Of a DNA stretch of 64,000 nt, positions 48,423 to 58,051 are shown piece by piece. Position numbers and translations under genes: made by a program. Source of the DNA: Mesostigma viride (taxonomy: Eukaryota; Streptophyta; Mesostigmatophyceae; Mesostigmatales; Mesostigmataceae); NCBI GenBank assembly GCA_009746045.1, contig RPFO01001550.1, forward strand, positions 52,070 to 116,069, given 5' to 3'. Below the pieces are notes generated by a model. The model made no database searches, was not told the DNA's origin, and saw only the letters and a program-made list of their open reading frames with translations. Positions within the stretch are counted from its first letter, which is position 1. Every line of letters starts with the position of its first letter.

Positions 48423-49394
48423 CAATTAAGTTGTTGCAGTTCGTCGAGTTCATTATTCAGTTCTGTCTTAATTGCATCTGAAAGTGTGGCAAGTGTAATA
48501 TTGAAAACGAGCTGAGCCCTTTCCTTGCCAACATCGTTGAGCTCTGTTAACAACGTTTCCACATTGTTAAAATCGATAGTATCGCTTTTACGGATCTCTT
48601 CTAGTCGTGATCGAATACTCGCGATACGACCACGGATTTCTTTGTCATCATCTCGATACCACTGGTTCGGTGGGTCAGTCGGCTGTGTGGGTCCTGGCGG
48701 CTGTGTGGGTCCTGGCGGCTGTGTGGGTCCTGGCGGCTGTGGGGGTCCTGGCGGCGGTGGGGGTCCTGGCGGCGGTGTGGGTCCTGGCGGCTGTGGGGGT
48801 CCTGGCGGCGGTGGGGGTCCTGGCGGCTGTGGGGTCCTGGCGGCGGTGTGGGTCCTGGCGGCTGTGGGGGTCCTGGCGGCGGTGGGGGTCCTGGCACTTT
48901 AACTGGGGGGGTGGGGGTTCAGTCACTACTGGGGGTCCTGGGGGGACTGGTTCTGTTTTTATTTTTTTTGGCGTTTGTGGTCTACTTGCGCTATCTTCGG
49001 GTGCTCGTGTCCCGCCACCTCCACCGCCACCTTCATCGTCGTCGTCGCCCCCATCGTGCTTGGGCCCGCGGTGTATGGTGCTAGTCGCGCCACTACCACC
49101 GCTACCAAGCGACGGGATTCTGCCCGTTCCAGGTAGCCACCCCGACCCCATCCTTGGAACTACCGGCTGGGAATAAGACATAGACAGTTCCTCCCCCCCT
49201 CCGCCTCCGTATCCTCCCGCGCCATACGTCCCGCCAGTTGCTAGACGGGCCTTTAGCAACCGAAGGAGTGTCAACAGGTCGTTGAGCAGGCGCGCCTTGT
49301 CCGCCTTCTCCTTGTCCGTGCGCTCCGGCTTATCCATAGCCTGTTTGATCAACCCGACGAGGACGTTGATCGCCTGAGCTGATGCATCTGTCAT
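48423..49394 (-). pseudogene. Viral coiled-coil protein, 5' part, with Pro/Gln repeat and frameshifts
   Basis: From ATG 49394 the first 60 residues form a helix (MTDASAQAINVLVGLIKQA), then Gly-rich and acidic segments, then a tract of 9-base and 18-base repeats that encode PPGP/Gln-type units (48680-48900). The repeat contains irregular unit lengths that throw the frame, and the last part near 48600-48423 reads as a coiled coil again. The gene continues at 45909 beyond the P-U-P element. The repeat tract is prone to slippage, so the shifts could be real polymorphism. Confidence 0.65.
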
Positions 49395-49431
49395 AAGAGT
49401 CGATATACATCATCACACATATAATTTGTCA

Positions 49432-50343
49432 TCAATCCAACAAACAAGCCGCCACAGCAGCAACGACCTTGGGTGACACGCTGTTGCCCACTGTCTTCAA
49501 TATCTTGTTGATGCTGACCTCGCGCATCAACCTATCCAGTCGCGCGGTGGGGATACCTTGCAATTTGAACGCCTCTCTCTCAGTAAGCGTCCTGATCCCC
49601 ACGGGGTCTCTGATATACAGTCGCGCGTTCTTGTTCGCGCCTTGGGCGGCGCGCTGGGTGAACGCGACGTCGGAGTCTTTGGCCTCAAAACTGTAATTGG
49701 CCTGATAAAAACGACCAGGTTCCGCGTGGCTGAGCACGCTATACAATCTGGATCCGGGGTCCAGGTAATACTCCGGCGGTGCTGTCTTGTTGAAGTCGAA
49801 TGGGTCCATCCGCGACACCTCGGGCGGGGGAAACAGGTACAACGGATTCTTGCTTGCCACGATGAAAACACGCCGCCTCTTCTGACGCAGCCCTGCGTGC
49901 GTGTGGGCTCCCAGTATCTCGTGATCGACGTAATACCCGTGTCTGCGCAACTCTCGCAATATCCTTTTAAACACGGGAAACTTTGTTAGGGCTGGCACGT
50001 TCTCTAGGATGACGTGTGTGGGGTCAGCGATGCGGATGAATCGAAAGATGTCGCGAATGCCCTTGGTACGGACATCTTTCATCCCCCTCCGCAGCCCCGC
50101 GTTACTGAAGCTCTGACACGGAAACCCGGCCGTGATGATGTCAGCTTGTGGGATCATCTCATCGGGCACGTTCTCTATCTTGTCGCACACGGGTGATACC
50201 TCGTTGAGAACCCTGTACACATCACAAGCGGACGGGTTCATCTCAACGGCCATCACGGTCTGGACGTTTCGGACCTTCTTTAATCCCAAGGAGAACCCTC
50301 CCAACCCGGCGAACAGGTCTATGTGTCTCCAAGTCGCTACCAT
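49432..50343 (-). CDS. C5-cytosine DNA methyltransferase
   Basis: An intact 303-residue enzyme with the ordered motifs of DNA (cytosine-5) methyltransferases: motif I DLFAGLGGFSLGL, motif IV with the catalytic cysteine GFPCQSFSNAG, motif VI ILENVPALTKF, motif VIII QKRRRVFIVA, and motifs IX-X RTLTEREAFKLQGIP and KTVGNSVSP. It transfers methyl groups from S-adenosylmethionine to cytosine. The variable region between VIII and IX is short, so the target is likely a short sequence. No partner restriction gene is visible next to it. The gene is divergent from 50374, with a 30-base shared start region. Confidence 0.93.
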   Translation of the reverse strand: MVATWRHIDLFAGLGGFSLGLKKVRNVQTVMAVEMNPSACDVYRVLNEVSPVCDKIENVPDEMIPQADIITAGFPCQSFSNAGLRRGMKDVRTKGIRDIFRFIRIADPTHVILENVPALTKFPVFKRILRELRRHGYYVDHEILGAHTHAGLRQKRRRVFIVASKNPLYLFPPPEVSRMDPFDFNKTAPPEYYLDPGSRLYSVLSHAEPGRFYQANYSFEAKDSDVAFTQRAAQGANKNARLYIRDPVGIRTLTEREAFKLQGIPTARLDRLMREVSINKILKTVGNSVSPKVVAAVAACLLD

Positions 50344-50373
50344 CGCTCGCGTATAATAGCACTACAGAACAAA
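50344..50373. promoter_or_regulatory. Shared start region of divergent genes
   Basis: The 30 bases between the methyltransferase ATG and the next ATG include CGCGTATAATAGC. A related CACGTATAATCGC lies between the divergent starts near 8998. It may be a viral promoter box. Confidence 0.4.
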
Positions 50374-50943
50374 ATGATTTTCACCACGGACGACCTCCCT
50401 GAATACGTGTGGGGCATAGTTAAGACGAGAAATGACACGCCATCCCTGTCCGCCATAATGTCACTCGCGACGGACGATTCGCCCACCGAGGACGAGTGCT
50501 CCATTACACTGGAGGAATACTGTTCTCAGCATGATGCGCTCATTCGACGCGTGCGGTCCTCGGAGTGGTTCAAGACCTACATGAACAGCCTGGGTTTCCA
50601 ACTCCCTCCTTGCACCACGGTGGACCTATTGCAAGAAGAAGCACGCATCATGGAGCAGTTGGCAGTCCATTTGGAAGGCTCGTTCGTGGATGGCACAGTG
50701 GAAGCCAGGACCCCTTATCACGGTGCGCTGGTCGTGGCAAGACAGTCCACTTTTCTCCGCGCACTCGGGTTGTTGGATACCAGACAAGACAAGTCCAAAG
50801 CCGTGTTTGTCTACAACGAGCGCGGTGCCATCGGGGAGGATGAAATGTCTCAGATGATCTGTCTGTCCGCCCCTCGAGGTGTTCATATATACGATGTGAA
50901 CGCCGAGTACTTTAATGACAACCCTATATTGGGACGCTCATGA
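50374..50943 (+). CDS. Uncharacterised viral protein
   Basis: From ATG 50374 a 189-residue alpha/beta protein is encoded. Acidic residues cluster in the first 60 positions (DDSPTEDECS), and an ordered C-terminal half includes LVVARQSTFLRALGLLD and APRGVHIYDVN. It does not match a family that I know. The frame is intact and close to the methyltransferase, so both may share control. Confidence 0.6.
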   Translation: MIFTTDDLPEYVWGIVKTRNDTPSLSAIMSLATDDSPTEDECSITLEEYCSQHDALIRRVRSSEWFKTYMNSLGFQLPPCTTVDLLQEEARIMEQLAVHLEGSFVDGTVEARTPYHGALVVARQSTFLRALGLLDTRQDKSKAVFVYNERGAIGEDEMSQMICLSAPRGVHIYDVNAEYFNDNPILGRS

Positions 50944-51179
50944 TGCCTACTGCCTACGTGCACGTGATTACGACAATCAAACAACTCATGAATACTTTGC
51001 ATTAAAGGTTTATTATTATTGAATACCGTTAACCAAAAATTGGCAATCACAGTGCCATTCAAAATGGATGACGTTAACAAGGGATGTGAACCAAAATTGT
51101 CCATCACTGTGCCATTCAAAAATGATGCCGTTAACAAGTCACCGCATCACAATGCTGCAATGCTACAAACGAAAACCCT
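50944..51179. other. 3' spacer with a short imperfect tandem repeat
   Basis: Two copies of a unit of about 60 bases, marked by CACTGTGCCATTCAAAA / CACAGTGCCATTCAAAA and GTTAAC, lie at 51020-51140. AT-rich 3' signals are near 51000. I see no gene. Confidence 0.5.
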
Positions 51180-52145
51180 TCAATACACGTTGAACGCGAC
51201 TTGCGCGACCGAACCCTGATACTGGGCAACGGTGGGCGGAAATAAAGCAGCACCGCTCTCGTTCGCGTGTCCGGCAGATGTACCAGGATGCACAGACACG
51301 GGTAGAGCGAGGGGGTCATACGGCACCAAATCATCCTGGGGTGGCTGCAATACACTTGCCTCACAGCCTGGTTCGCCATTGGTGGTCGGTTGGGCCCAGT
51401 CAAGCAGCGAAAGAAAGTCATCAGGAATGGTAAGCTCCTCTTCTCCCTGCACTTCTTGGTACAATTCTTCCAACGCGGGGTATCCAGCAAAAATTGACTC
51501 GCTGTCCTGCGCGCCGTTGGCTACTTGCGCGGTGACCGCAGCGGGTGCATTGTACGACGGGGCTGCAAGCGTTTCAGCGACCGGTGCGTTTGCAGGCGGA
51601 GTTGCTCCCGGGGCGTGTGCGACAACCTGGGCGAGTGTCTCGCTGGGCGCCTGGACAGACTCGCTCTCCGTGCGCGCCCTCTTGTTATTGCGCTCCTCGT
51701 CTTTGGCCTTCTGCTCGTCAATGTACTTGTGATAGATCTCGCGAATCTGCTTGCTGGCAAGCTCACGGCGCAACAACAGCTCGCTGATCAAAGTCCCCAT
51801 AGAAGCACCCATGCGCTTGACGAAGATGTCCCTCGATATCTCCGCGCTCTCCTTTGCAAGACAAGCAACTGCTTGTGTGCCGGGCCTTGTGCCTGACAGA
51901 TAGGTACTCAAAATTTCGACGCGCTCTGCCACAACCTTGAACTCCTGGGAGCAAGTGTCAGAAACCTTCTTTGTGAAATCGATGCACTCGGTGAAGAGCA
52001 CGTCCACTTTCCTTCGCAGGCCAGTGCACACTTCACCGATTGCAGTGGCCAAATCTGCATCAATCAAGATGTCCTTCTTTGGCAGGGGTGAGACAGCCAC
52101 CACAGCGTTTGCCCACTTGATGGCATGGATGGCAAAGGAGAAATC
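51180..52145 (-). pseudogene. Viral regulator-like protein, C-terminal part, cut by P-U-P element II
   Basis: The open part encodes about 320 residues: a helical region (KVDVLFTECIDFTKKVSD), a basic patch (RNNKRARTE), an Ala/Pro-rich linker and an acidic, aromatic C-terminus with IPDDFLSLLDW and PALEELYQEV. Acid-plus-bulky segments like this are seen in transcription activation domains. The N-terminal part is at 53154-53426 and the two are in register across the insertion once one copy of AAATC is discounted. The rest of the frame is clean, so the insertion is recent. Confidence 0.7.
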
Positions 52146-53148
52146 AGTTAAGTAATGCAATACGCATTACTTTTGCATACTTGCAAGTATGCAAAAGTAA
52201 TGCGTATTGCATTACTTAACTAAGATTGGCGTTCGCTCCTGGGGTACCGGGTTCGAATCCTCTCGGAGGCACGGAAATATTTGCGGCGGGTAGGCCTGGG
52301 AGGCCGAGTCGAAATATTTGTGGATTTCTATGTTTGGCGGAGGCCGGGTAGGCCAAGTCGAAATAGGGATTACGGCGGGAGGCTGGGAATAGCCGAGTCG
52401 TAATTAATCGAGTCACCTCGAGTTAAGTAATGCAATACGCATTATTTTTGCATACTTGCAAGTATGCAAAAGTAATGCGTATTGCATTACTTAACTAAAA
52501 TTGGGCCGCGTGGGGAAATCCGGCGTTCCGCACACACCGCTCGTTACCGAGGTGACTCGATTAATTACGACTCGGCTATTCCCAGCCTCCCGCCGTAATC
52601 CCTATTTCGACTTGGCCTACCCGGCCTCCGCCAAACATAGAAATCCACAAATATTTCGACTCGGCCTCCCAGGCCTACCCGCCGCAAATATTTCCGTGCC
52701 TCCGAGAGGATTCGAACCCGGTACCCCAGGAGCGAACGCCAATCTTAGTTAAGTAATGCAATACGCATTACTTTTGCATACTTGCAAGTATGCAAAAGTA
52801 ATGCGTATTGCATTACTTAACTAAGATTGGCGTTCGCTCCTGGGGTACCGGGTTCGAATCCTCTCGGAGGCACGGAAATATTTGCGGCGGGTAGGCCTGG
52901 GAGGCCGAGTCGAAATATTTGTGGATTTCTATGTTTGGCGGAGGCCGGGTAGGCCAAGTCGAAATAGGAATTACGGCGTGAGGCTGGGAATAGCCGAGTC
53001 GTAATTAATCGAGTCACCTCGGTAACGAGCGGTGTGTGCGGAACGCCGGATTTCCCCACGCGGCCCAATTTTAGTTAAGTAATGCAATACGCATTACTTT
53101 TGCATACTTGCAAGTATGCAAAAGTAATGCGTATTGCATTACTTAACT
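52146..53148. mobile_element. Palindrome-unit array II (P-U-P-U'-P-U-P)
   Basis: Four copies of a 76-base palindrome (AGTTAAGTAATGCAATACG at each end) lie at 52146-52221, 52421-52496, 52747-52822 and 53073-53148. Three units sit between them: a 199-base truncated copy, a 250-base copy in reverse, and a 250-base forward copy. Units begin AAGATTGG and end CCAATTTT. Each has a GGTTCGAATCC B box followed by TCTCGGAGGCA. A 5-base duplication AAATC (52141-52145 and 53149-53153) flanks the whole array. It is inserted into a viral gene. The layout and ends mirror P-U-P element I. Confidence 0.9.
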
Positions 53149-53153
53149 AAATC

Positions 53154-53426
53154 GACACTGGCTTCAGAGTAAATGGGGTAGACTCCGTGCACTTCCTGGA
53201 AAGCAGCAGCAAGCTCCTTAGCCATAGCACTGTTAGAAAACCTGGTGTGTGTCTTGGTGTTGTTGGAAAACACCTTCACCAGATCAAACAAATCCACGTA
53301 CTTATTGTTAACGACCTTGATGTCTCCTGGGAGTTCAACGCCTTTCACAAAGTTTTTGGGACGATAAATCCGATATCCCCCTGACTCAGCAAAAAATTCA
53401 AGGACATCGGACGTCTCCATAGCCAT
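53154..53426 (-). pseudogene. Viral regulator-like protein, N-terminal part
   Basis: From ATG 53426 this 91-codon fragment has YVDLFDLVKVFSNN and a following basic segment, which loosely resemble KilA-N/BRO-type N-termini. It runs into P-U-P element II, where an early stop lies a few codons in. The C-terminal part is at 51180-52145. The KilA-N reading is a weak impression. Confidence 0.55.
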
Positions 53427-53979
53427 TTTGCACTGTTTGTGGTGACAGGCGAGTTGAGAGAGGCCTTTTCACAAGACACGGCCCCAATACATTCACCTCT
53501 CAGGCGGATGGGGGTAATTTTTCACCCCTGACTCCGGGCCCATTACCAAGGGGGCTGAGTCAGATATTTTGTACACCCGTCCAAAAGGCGTGATAAAAGA
53601 TCTGTAACCGTCTGTAGTGTGAAGAGACGTGCCCGCCACGTCAGAAATCTTTATATTTGACAAATATCTGCAGATGTTTTCAGTTCGAAGATTTGGCAAG
53701 ATTTGGCAAGATTTGGCAAGATTTGGCAGATCTTGTAACCGTCAAAAATATCCCATACCTGAACGTAACCGCCGGTACCGGACGGAAAGTACAGGCGCCG
53801 CGCCAGAAGGACGATCTCTGACAATATTTTTGGCGAATCCCAGATCCTGTACGGATGTACCGTACGGATTATACTGGCGCCGCGCCTGATGGAAGGGTGT
53901 GTATGAATTCATATACACCCCTCGCGTACTGGCTGGGTTAAATTTTACCGAGTGTATTATAGCACAGAGACACAGTCTA
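53427..53979. promoter_or_regulatory. 550-base divergent intergenic region with repeats and palindromes
   Basis: The gap holds four exact copies of the 10-mer AAGATTTGGC (53688-53727), two copies of GGCGCCGCGCC (53794-53804 and 53876-53886) and a palindrome with GTGTATGAATTCATA at its core (53895-53920). Similar strings occur at 42503 and 11099. These are candidate regulatory or replication-related sites. I see no gene here. Confidence 0.5.
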
Positions 53980-54552
53980 ATGCTTGTTACTACCGGAATT
54001 GTACCCCGCTCGACCATCCTCGCATCAGGAGAATATGACCCCGCCCCAGTGCCCAAAGGCATTTGGGACAGGACGGTTTTTTTTGTGGGAAAACAACGCC
54101 CCTACCCCCGTCTGTTCGGGATCCACACTCTGGAAAGGGACAGGAAGTTGAGCGGGCTGATTCGCCCAATGACTCATATAATCGCATTTGAGGAGCTTGA
54201 CACTGCCTCAAGAATGTCTCTAGTGCTGTGGGAAGACGACAAGAACCAGAGAATGGGGGATTACAGCCTGGATAATGACAAGGTGGAAGACTGTATATTG
54301 CACAAAATCCTGGACCCTGACGTATTGGAAGATGACGAGATGATGAGTCGACTGAATCAGATGAGCATCCAGGCCTTCACCTTTAACGACGCCCAATCCT
54401 TTTGCATGTTCCACGGATTCGTGTTGGACATGGTATCCAAGACAGAAGAGTCTGACAGTGATGACATTATATTTACCATCACCAAACATTACCCGCGAGG
54501 GGATAGCACATCATACACCACGATGCTTGAGAGTTATATGAATTCAGGTTGA
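53980..54552 (+). CDS. Uncharacterised viral protein
   Basis: From ATG 53980 the product has about 190 residues; an open frame reaches back to 53899 but covers the palindrome. Ordered alpha/beta sequence is present (RLFGIHTLERDRKL, AFEELDTASRMSLVLW) with a run of acidic residues in the middle. No known motif is found. It is followed by TTTAATAAATGAAA as a 3' signal before the convergent gene at 54595. Confidence 0.6.
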   Translation: MLVTTGIVPRSTILASGEYDPAPVPKGIWDRTVFFVGKQRPYPRLFGIHTLERDRKLSGLIRPMTHIIAFEELDTASRMSLVLWEDDKNQRMGDYSLDNDKVEDCILHKILDPDVLEDDEMMSRLNQMSIQAFTFNDAQSFCMFHGFVLDMVSKTEESDSDDIIFTITKHYPRGDSTSYTTMLESYMNSG

Positions 54553-54594
54553 AATCTTTTGCTTGTTTAATAAATGAAATACAAGTTGTAAGAA

Positions 54595-55128
54595 TTACTC
54601 TGCAACCTCAACGGCCGCCTGTGTAGGGGGGTCAGGCAGCTCATCAGCGACACTGTTCCCCCCCTTCTTTGAGTTGTTGTTTCCAAGCACATATTTCAGT
54701 GCAAAGTCGCCCGCTGTCATGTCATTAAAGAGCAGATGCTGGGTTTGAATGGAGGCACCCTTCCTCCTGATCTGGTTGAGACACTTCCGCACGTCCCCGA
54801 CGCTCATGTCAGGAACGGATGAACTCATGACGTGGGCCCGGGCAGGTGTGTCTTCCCCCTTGACAGTGTCCGATTGAGCAGAGACATCCTGAGGCGCCGG
54901 CGCTGAGGCCACCCTCCTCTTCTTTGTCTTCTGGCCAGCAACGGCAGCTGGCTGGGTAGTTGGCTGGGTGGTTGCCTGAGACTCCTCCATCTGTTCGTCT
55001 GGTGGTGTATGAACATAGCCTGGATAATTTATCCCACGTTCTAAGCGCACCCCCTCGCGTCTGGAACGCGTCCATAAAATTTTGTCATTGTAACCGTAGG
55101 ACACGGCGGACGTAATGTCAGGTGTCAC
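54595..55128 (-). CDS. Uncharacterised Ser/Pro/Thr-rich viral protein
   Basis: The full open frame from ATG 55128 gives 177 residues, but its start would overlap the divergent VLTF3-like start (55115); ATG 54990 would give 131. The middle has QTTQP-type low complexity and a basic KTKKRRV patch like a nuclear localisation signal. The C-terminal 70 residues are helical (VGDVRKCLNQIRRKG). I do not recognise it. Confidence 0.55.
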   Translation of the reverse strand: MTPDITSAVSYGYNDKILWTRSRREGVRLERGINYPGYVHTPPDEQMEESQATTQPTTQPAAVAGQKTKKRRVASAPAPQDVSAQSDTVKGEDTPARAHVMSSSVPDMSVGDVRKCLNQIRRKGASIQTQHLLFNDMTAGDFALKYVLGNNNSKKGGNSVADELPDPPTQAAVEVAE

Positions 55129-56226
55129 TCACTACAACGTCGAGGCCGTCATGCAAGAGTGCATGGAGACGTTGCAGCGTCGACAGACACAGGTGGGGCA
55201 ATGGAAGGAGGAGGCCGATCAACTTGAAAAGGTCGCGCAATCCACTACAGAGTGGGACGCCAAGATGAAGGCCAGGACAGCCGCGCGGGTGTTGCGAAAT
55301 ACCATAGCCAAGGTGGAGGGGGGGAGTACGAAGAGTTCTTGTTGGACGTGTTGCCCACGTACAGGAAGTACAAGGAAACGTTCGAGCGCTTAGATCTCAA
55401 GAAGCGTAAGAAGCCGGCATCCTCATCCACACCTGCTCCTCCAGTTGTTACGACAGACAAGAAACCCGCGGCGAACAGGGGCGAAATCTTTCGCGAGTTC
55501 ATGCGAGTCGTGCAGAAGTACCCCTTCCTCAACATCTCGACGGACGCGGCACAGACGATGGAGGAACCAGAAGTGTATGGTTTCTGCCCCGCGTGCAAGA
55601 CCAACATGGTGGAAAACGTGAAGGAGGCCTTGTTGTTGTGCTCGGCGTGCGGGCTCACGTCAGAAATGTGCAGTAACTCGGAAAGGAACGTGCCCTACGG
55701 GACCCCCGTGTGCGTCACTGACTACTGTTACAAGCGAATCAACCACTTTAACGAGACGCTCGCACAATTCCACGCGAGGGAGAAGTCTTCCATCCCGCCA
55801 GAGGTGATCGAGAGCCTCACCACCGAGTTTAAGAAGGCCAGGATCGCGGACAACAGCGCGCTCACACCCTCCATCGTGCGCAAGTTCCTTCGCAAACTGC
55901 GTCTCTCCAAGTATTTTGAACACTCTGTCCAGATCACGCACATGTTTAACGGCACTCCACCCCCCACGATGACCCAGGAACAAGAGGATAAGCTGAGAAC
56001 AATGTTCCGCCTTGTGCAGGACCCCTTTGAACAGGTGGTACCGAAGGGGCGCAAGAACTTCCTCAACTACTCGTATTGCATCCACAAGATGTGCCAGTTG
56101 CTTGAATATGACGAGTTCTTGTCCCACTTTCCCCTCCTCAAGAGCAAGGAGAAGCTGTGGGAGCAGGATGAGATTTGGAAGAACATTTGCAAGAAGCTAA
56201 GCTGGCAGTTCATCCCCTCCAAGTAG
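55115..56226 (+). CDS. VLTF3: VLTF3-like late transcription factor, with a frameshift at a G7 run
   Basis: The central zinc ribbon CPACKTNMV / LCSACGLTSEMC and the downstream YKRINHFNETLAQFHARE block are hallmark segments of the poxvirus VLTF3 (A2) family, a core late-gene activator in Nucleocytoviricota. ATG 55115 begins an N-terminal coiled coil of about 68 residues. At the G7 run 55318-55324 the frame changes, and the rest continues in the frame that ends at 56226. The C-terminal half has LRTMFRLVQDPFEQV and LLEYDEFLSHFP, as expected for the family. With one base adjusted the protein would have about 370 residues. Confidence 0.88.
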
Positions 56227-56271
56227 CATTTTGCGTTTATGGGGCGGGAAATGTGTGCGTTACAGTAATGG

Positions 56272-56709
56272 ATGACAACCATGACGCTGGGTCTCATCAC
56301 GCTCAACTGCCCGGTGTCCAAACACCAACCCCAAGCCGGGATGTACCGTCCCTCCATCACCCGCGCCCACTACTGCGAGGTGGATGCAGACATTGACAAC
56401 TCCAGCAACGTGTTGGCACTGCACGCGTTCAGATTCAAGGTCCCTCCGGGGTCCACCCCGTCTGATGATGACATGCGCGCGGTGAACATGCTCTTTGCGA
56501 TCCTCAAGGGCAAGTACCCGCGCGACCACATTACCATTGTCGATTTTGAGGACCACTCCTCACTCTACGGGACTGTGTACATCGTGACGTCGGACAACTC
56601 CAACGGCCCGATGCCCTATGATGACTTTAAGAACCACAGAACGCTGATCGACCAAGAACTGCGCAAGGGGGAGATGGCCAACGGGGGCGTGGTGTACGAG
56701 TACCCGTAA
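56272..56709 (+). CDS. Uncharacterised small viral protein
   Basis: A 145-residue alpha/beta protein from ATG 56272, with LALHAFRFKVPPG and LYGTVYIVTSDNSNG. It follows the VLTF3-like gene by 45 bases on the same strand. The frame is intact. I do not recognise the family. Confidence 0.6.
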   Translation: MTTMTLGLITLNCPVSKHQPQAGMYRPSITRAHYCEVDADIDNSSNVLALHAFRFKVPPGSTPSDDDMRAVNMLFAILKGKYPRDHITIVDFEDHSSLYGTVYIVTSDNSNGPMPYDDFKNHRTLIDQELRKGEMANGGVVYEYP

Positions 56710-56800
56710 TTAAGGGTGCTTTGGTCTCAACGCCCATTTTGTTGTGATTGTTGCCAGTGTAATTGTTTATTAAATGAATATGAATGAATAAACAACAAGT
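56710..56800. terminator. Convergent 3' region with paired AATAAA signals
   Basis: TTATTAAATGAATATGAATG followed by AATAAAC lies between the plus-strand gene ending at 56709 and PCNA ending at 56801. AATAAA or its complement is available for each strand. Confidence 0.45.
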
Positions 56801-57592
56801 CTAATCCCCCATGTATGCATCATCAGTTGACATGTCGATCTTTGGCGCCAATGCAAACATGAGCACGCCCAAGTCCCCCACCTTGTACTTCACTATGATG
56901 GGGTAGTCATGGCTCAAGAACAATTGCACGCTATTGCACAGTCCGGCGGACTTGGAAAATGTGCACAGGTAACGCAAAGAGTACACCTCATCAATGACCT
57001 CTTTCTCATCCTTCACGTCCACCTCCATCTCGGGAAACTCCTCCCCGATCTCCAGATGACAATCGCCGATGTCACCCGAGCAGGACATCGTGATGTGTCT
57101 GCCCTCGCACTTCATGTTCACCGTGTCGGCCACAACGGACAGGTCGCGGCAGATCTTTTGAAACTCCGAGCTGACCATGGTGATGCAGACCGAGTACTCC
57201 TTCTCGGGGATCTCGAGGGTGTTCTCGTCGATGTCCAGCAGCTTCATGGAGTAGGACCATTTGGTGTTCTTCACCTTGTTCACGATGTTGATCTCCATTA
57301 CCTCTTGTTTTGCCGCGTCGAGTCGCAGCTCAAGCTCGTCGTTGCTGGACACGTTCTTCAGCAGCTTGTACAGGTTGAGCAGGCTCACGCCCACCGTGAA
57401 GTTCTGCGAGCAAGAGTACTCTTCGATCTTGGACGCTTGCAGGTTCACATGGAACAGCGCGCAGTGACAACCGTCCATGGCGGTGATGTGGACGCCAGTG
57501 GGGTCGAAACGCACGTTCACGTCATTGGTCAGCTCTTTTAGTGCCTCCACAAGCAACTTTATAGAGGACCCCTGGACTGTCCTGAACTCCAT
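56801..57592 (-). CDS. PCNA: Proliferating cell nuclear antigen (sliding clamp)
   Basis: An intact 263-residue clamp, close to the 260 typical of PCNA. The N-terminal domain (FRTVQGSSIKLLVEALKEL), interdomain region (EYSVCITMVSSEFQKIC) and C-terminal strands (VQLFLSHDYPIIVKYKVG) follow the family in order. PCNA forms a trimeric ring that tethers DNA polymerase and repair proteins. The hydrophobic pocket that accepts PIP peptides should exist here. Two other genes in the window end in a DIR(K/S)FF tail and are candidate partners. The C-terminus has an acidic extension. Start ATG 57592 is unambiguous. Confidence 0.95.
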   Translation of the reverse strand: MEFRTVQGSSIKLLVEALKELTNDVNVRFDPTGVHITAMDGCHCALFHVNLQASKIEEYSCSQNFTVGVSLLNLYKLLKNVSSNDELELRLDAAKQEVMEINIVNKVKNTKWSYSMKLLDIDENTLEIPEKEYSVCITMVSSEFQKICRDLSVVADTVNMKCEGRHITMSCSGDIGDCHLEIGEEFPEMEVDVKDEKEVIDEVYSLRYLCTFSKSAGLCNSVQLFLSHDYPIIVKYKVGDLGVLMFALAPKIDMSTDDAYMGD

Positions 57593-57681
57593 TAGCTACC
57601 CTTGCGAGTGTTTTTGCTCCGTTGTAAGCGAGAGTGTGTCCAGACAAGGACTCGCGTCCGACAGCGGACACGGTGCGGAGT

Positions 57682-57960
57682 TTAGAGTGAGACGCCCGAG
57701 TCTTCGTACAGAATGCCTCCGAGGAAGGTGTAGTTTATAAAGTTTGGGTCGGTGTCTTCGGTGATCGGATCCGCGCCGTTTTTCTCAAGCACAAACAGGG
57801 TGGTCACCCATTGGCCGTTTCGCTTCATCTGAGTGGTGTACAACCTGAAGTTGCCGAAGTCCAGGGGGTTTGTGCTGCTGAGTGTGTCCCCCGTCGCCGT
57901 GAACCGGATGCGGTTTGTGATGTTGACGTTATCGGCTGTCAGGCGGCTGATGCTAGACAT
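57682..57960 (-). CDS. Small uncharacterised viral protein
   Basis: A 92-residue, beta-rich protein from ATG 57960 (RIRFTATGDTLSST, WVTTLFVLEKNG). The longer frame to 58317 is antisense to the next gene and is not believed. Its family is unknown. Its size and beta content would fit a small virion protein, which is only an inference. Confidence 0.55.
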   Translation of the reverse strand: MSSISRLTADNVNITNRIRFTATGDTLSSTNPLDFGNFRLYTTQMKRNGQWVTTLFVLEKNGADPITEDTDPNFINYTFLGGILYEDSGVSL

Positions 57961-58051
57961 GGTTTTGAATAAAGGCAAAGGAAAAAGGTTGTGATTGACC
58001 GCGGCCAGAAGCGAGGAAATATTTTGTATTCCACATGTAAGAAAGGCCCCG

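Noticed and set aside
52146-53148. Regularly spaced palindromes that could look like a CRISPR array
   Set aside because: The spacers are near-identical copies of one unit, in alternating direction, and the whole array has transposon-type target duplications.
56909-57541. 210-codon plus-strand frame across PCNA
   Set aside because: It is antisense to a clearly recognisable PCNA and has His/Leu/Val-rich shadow composition.
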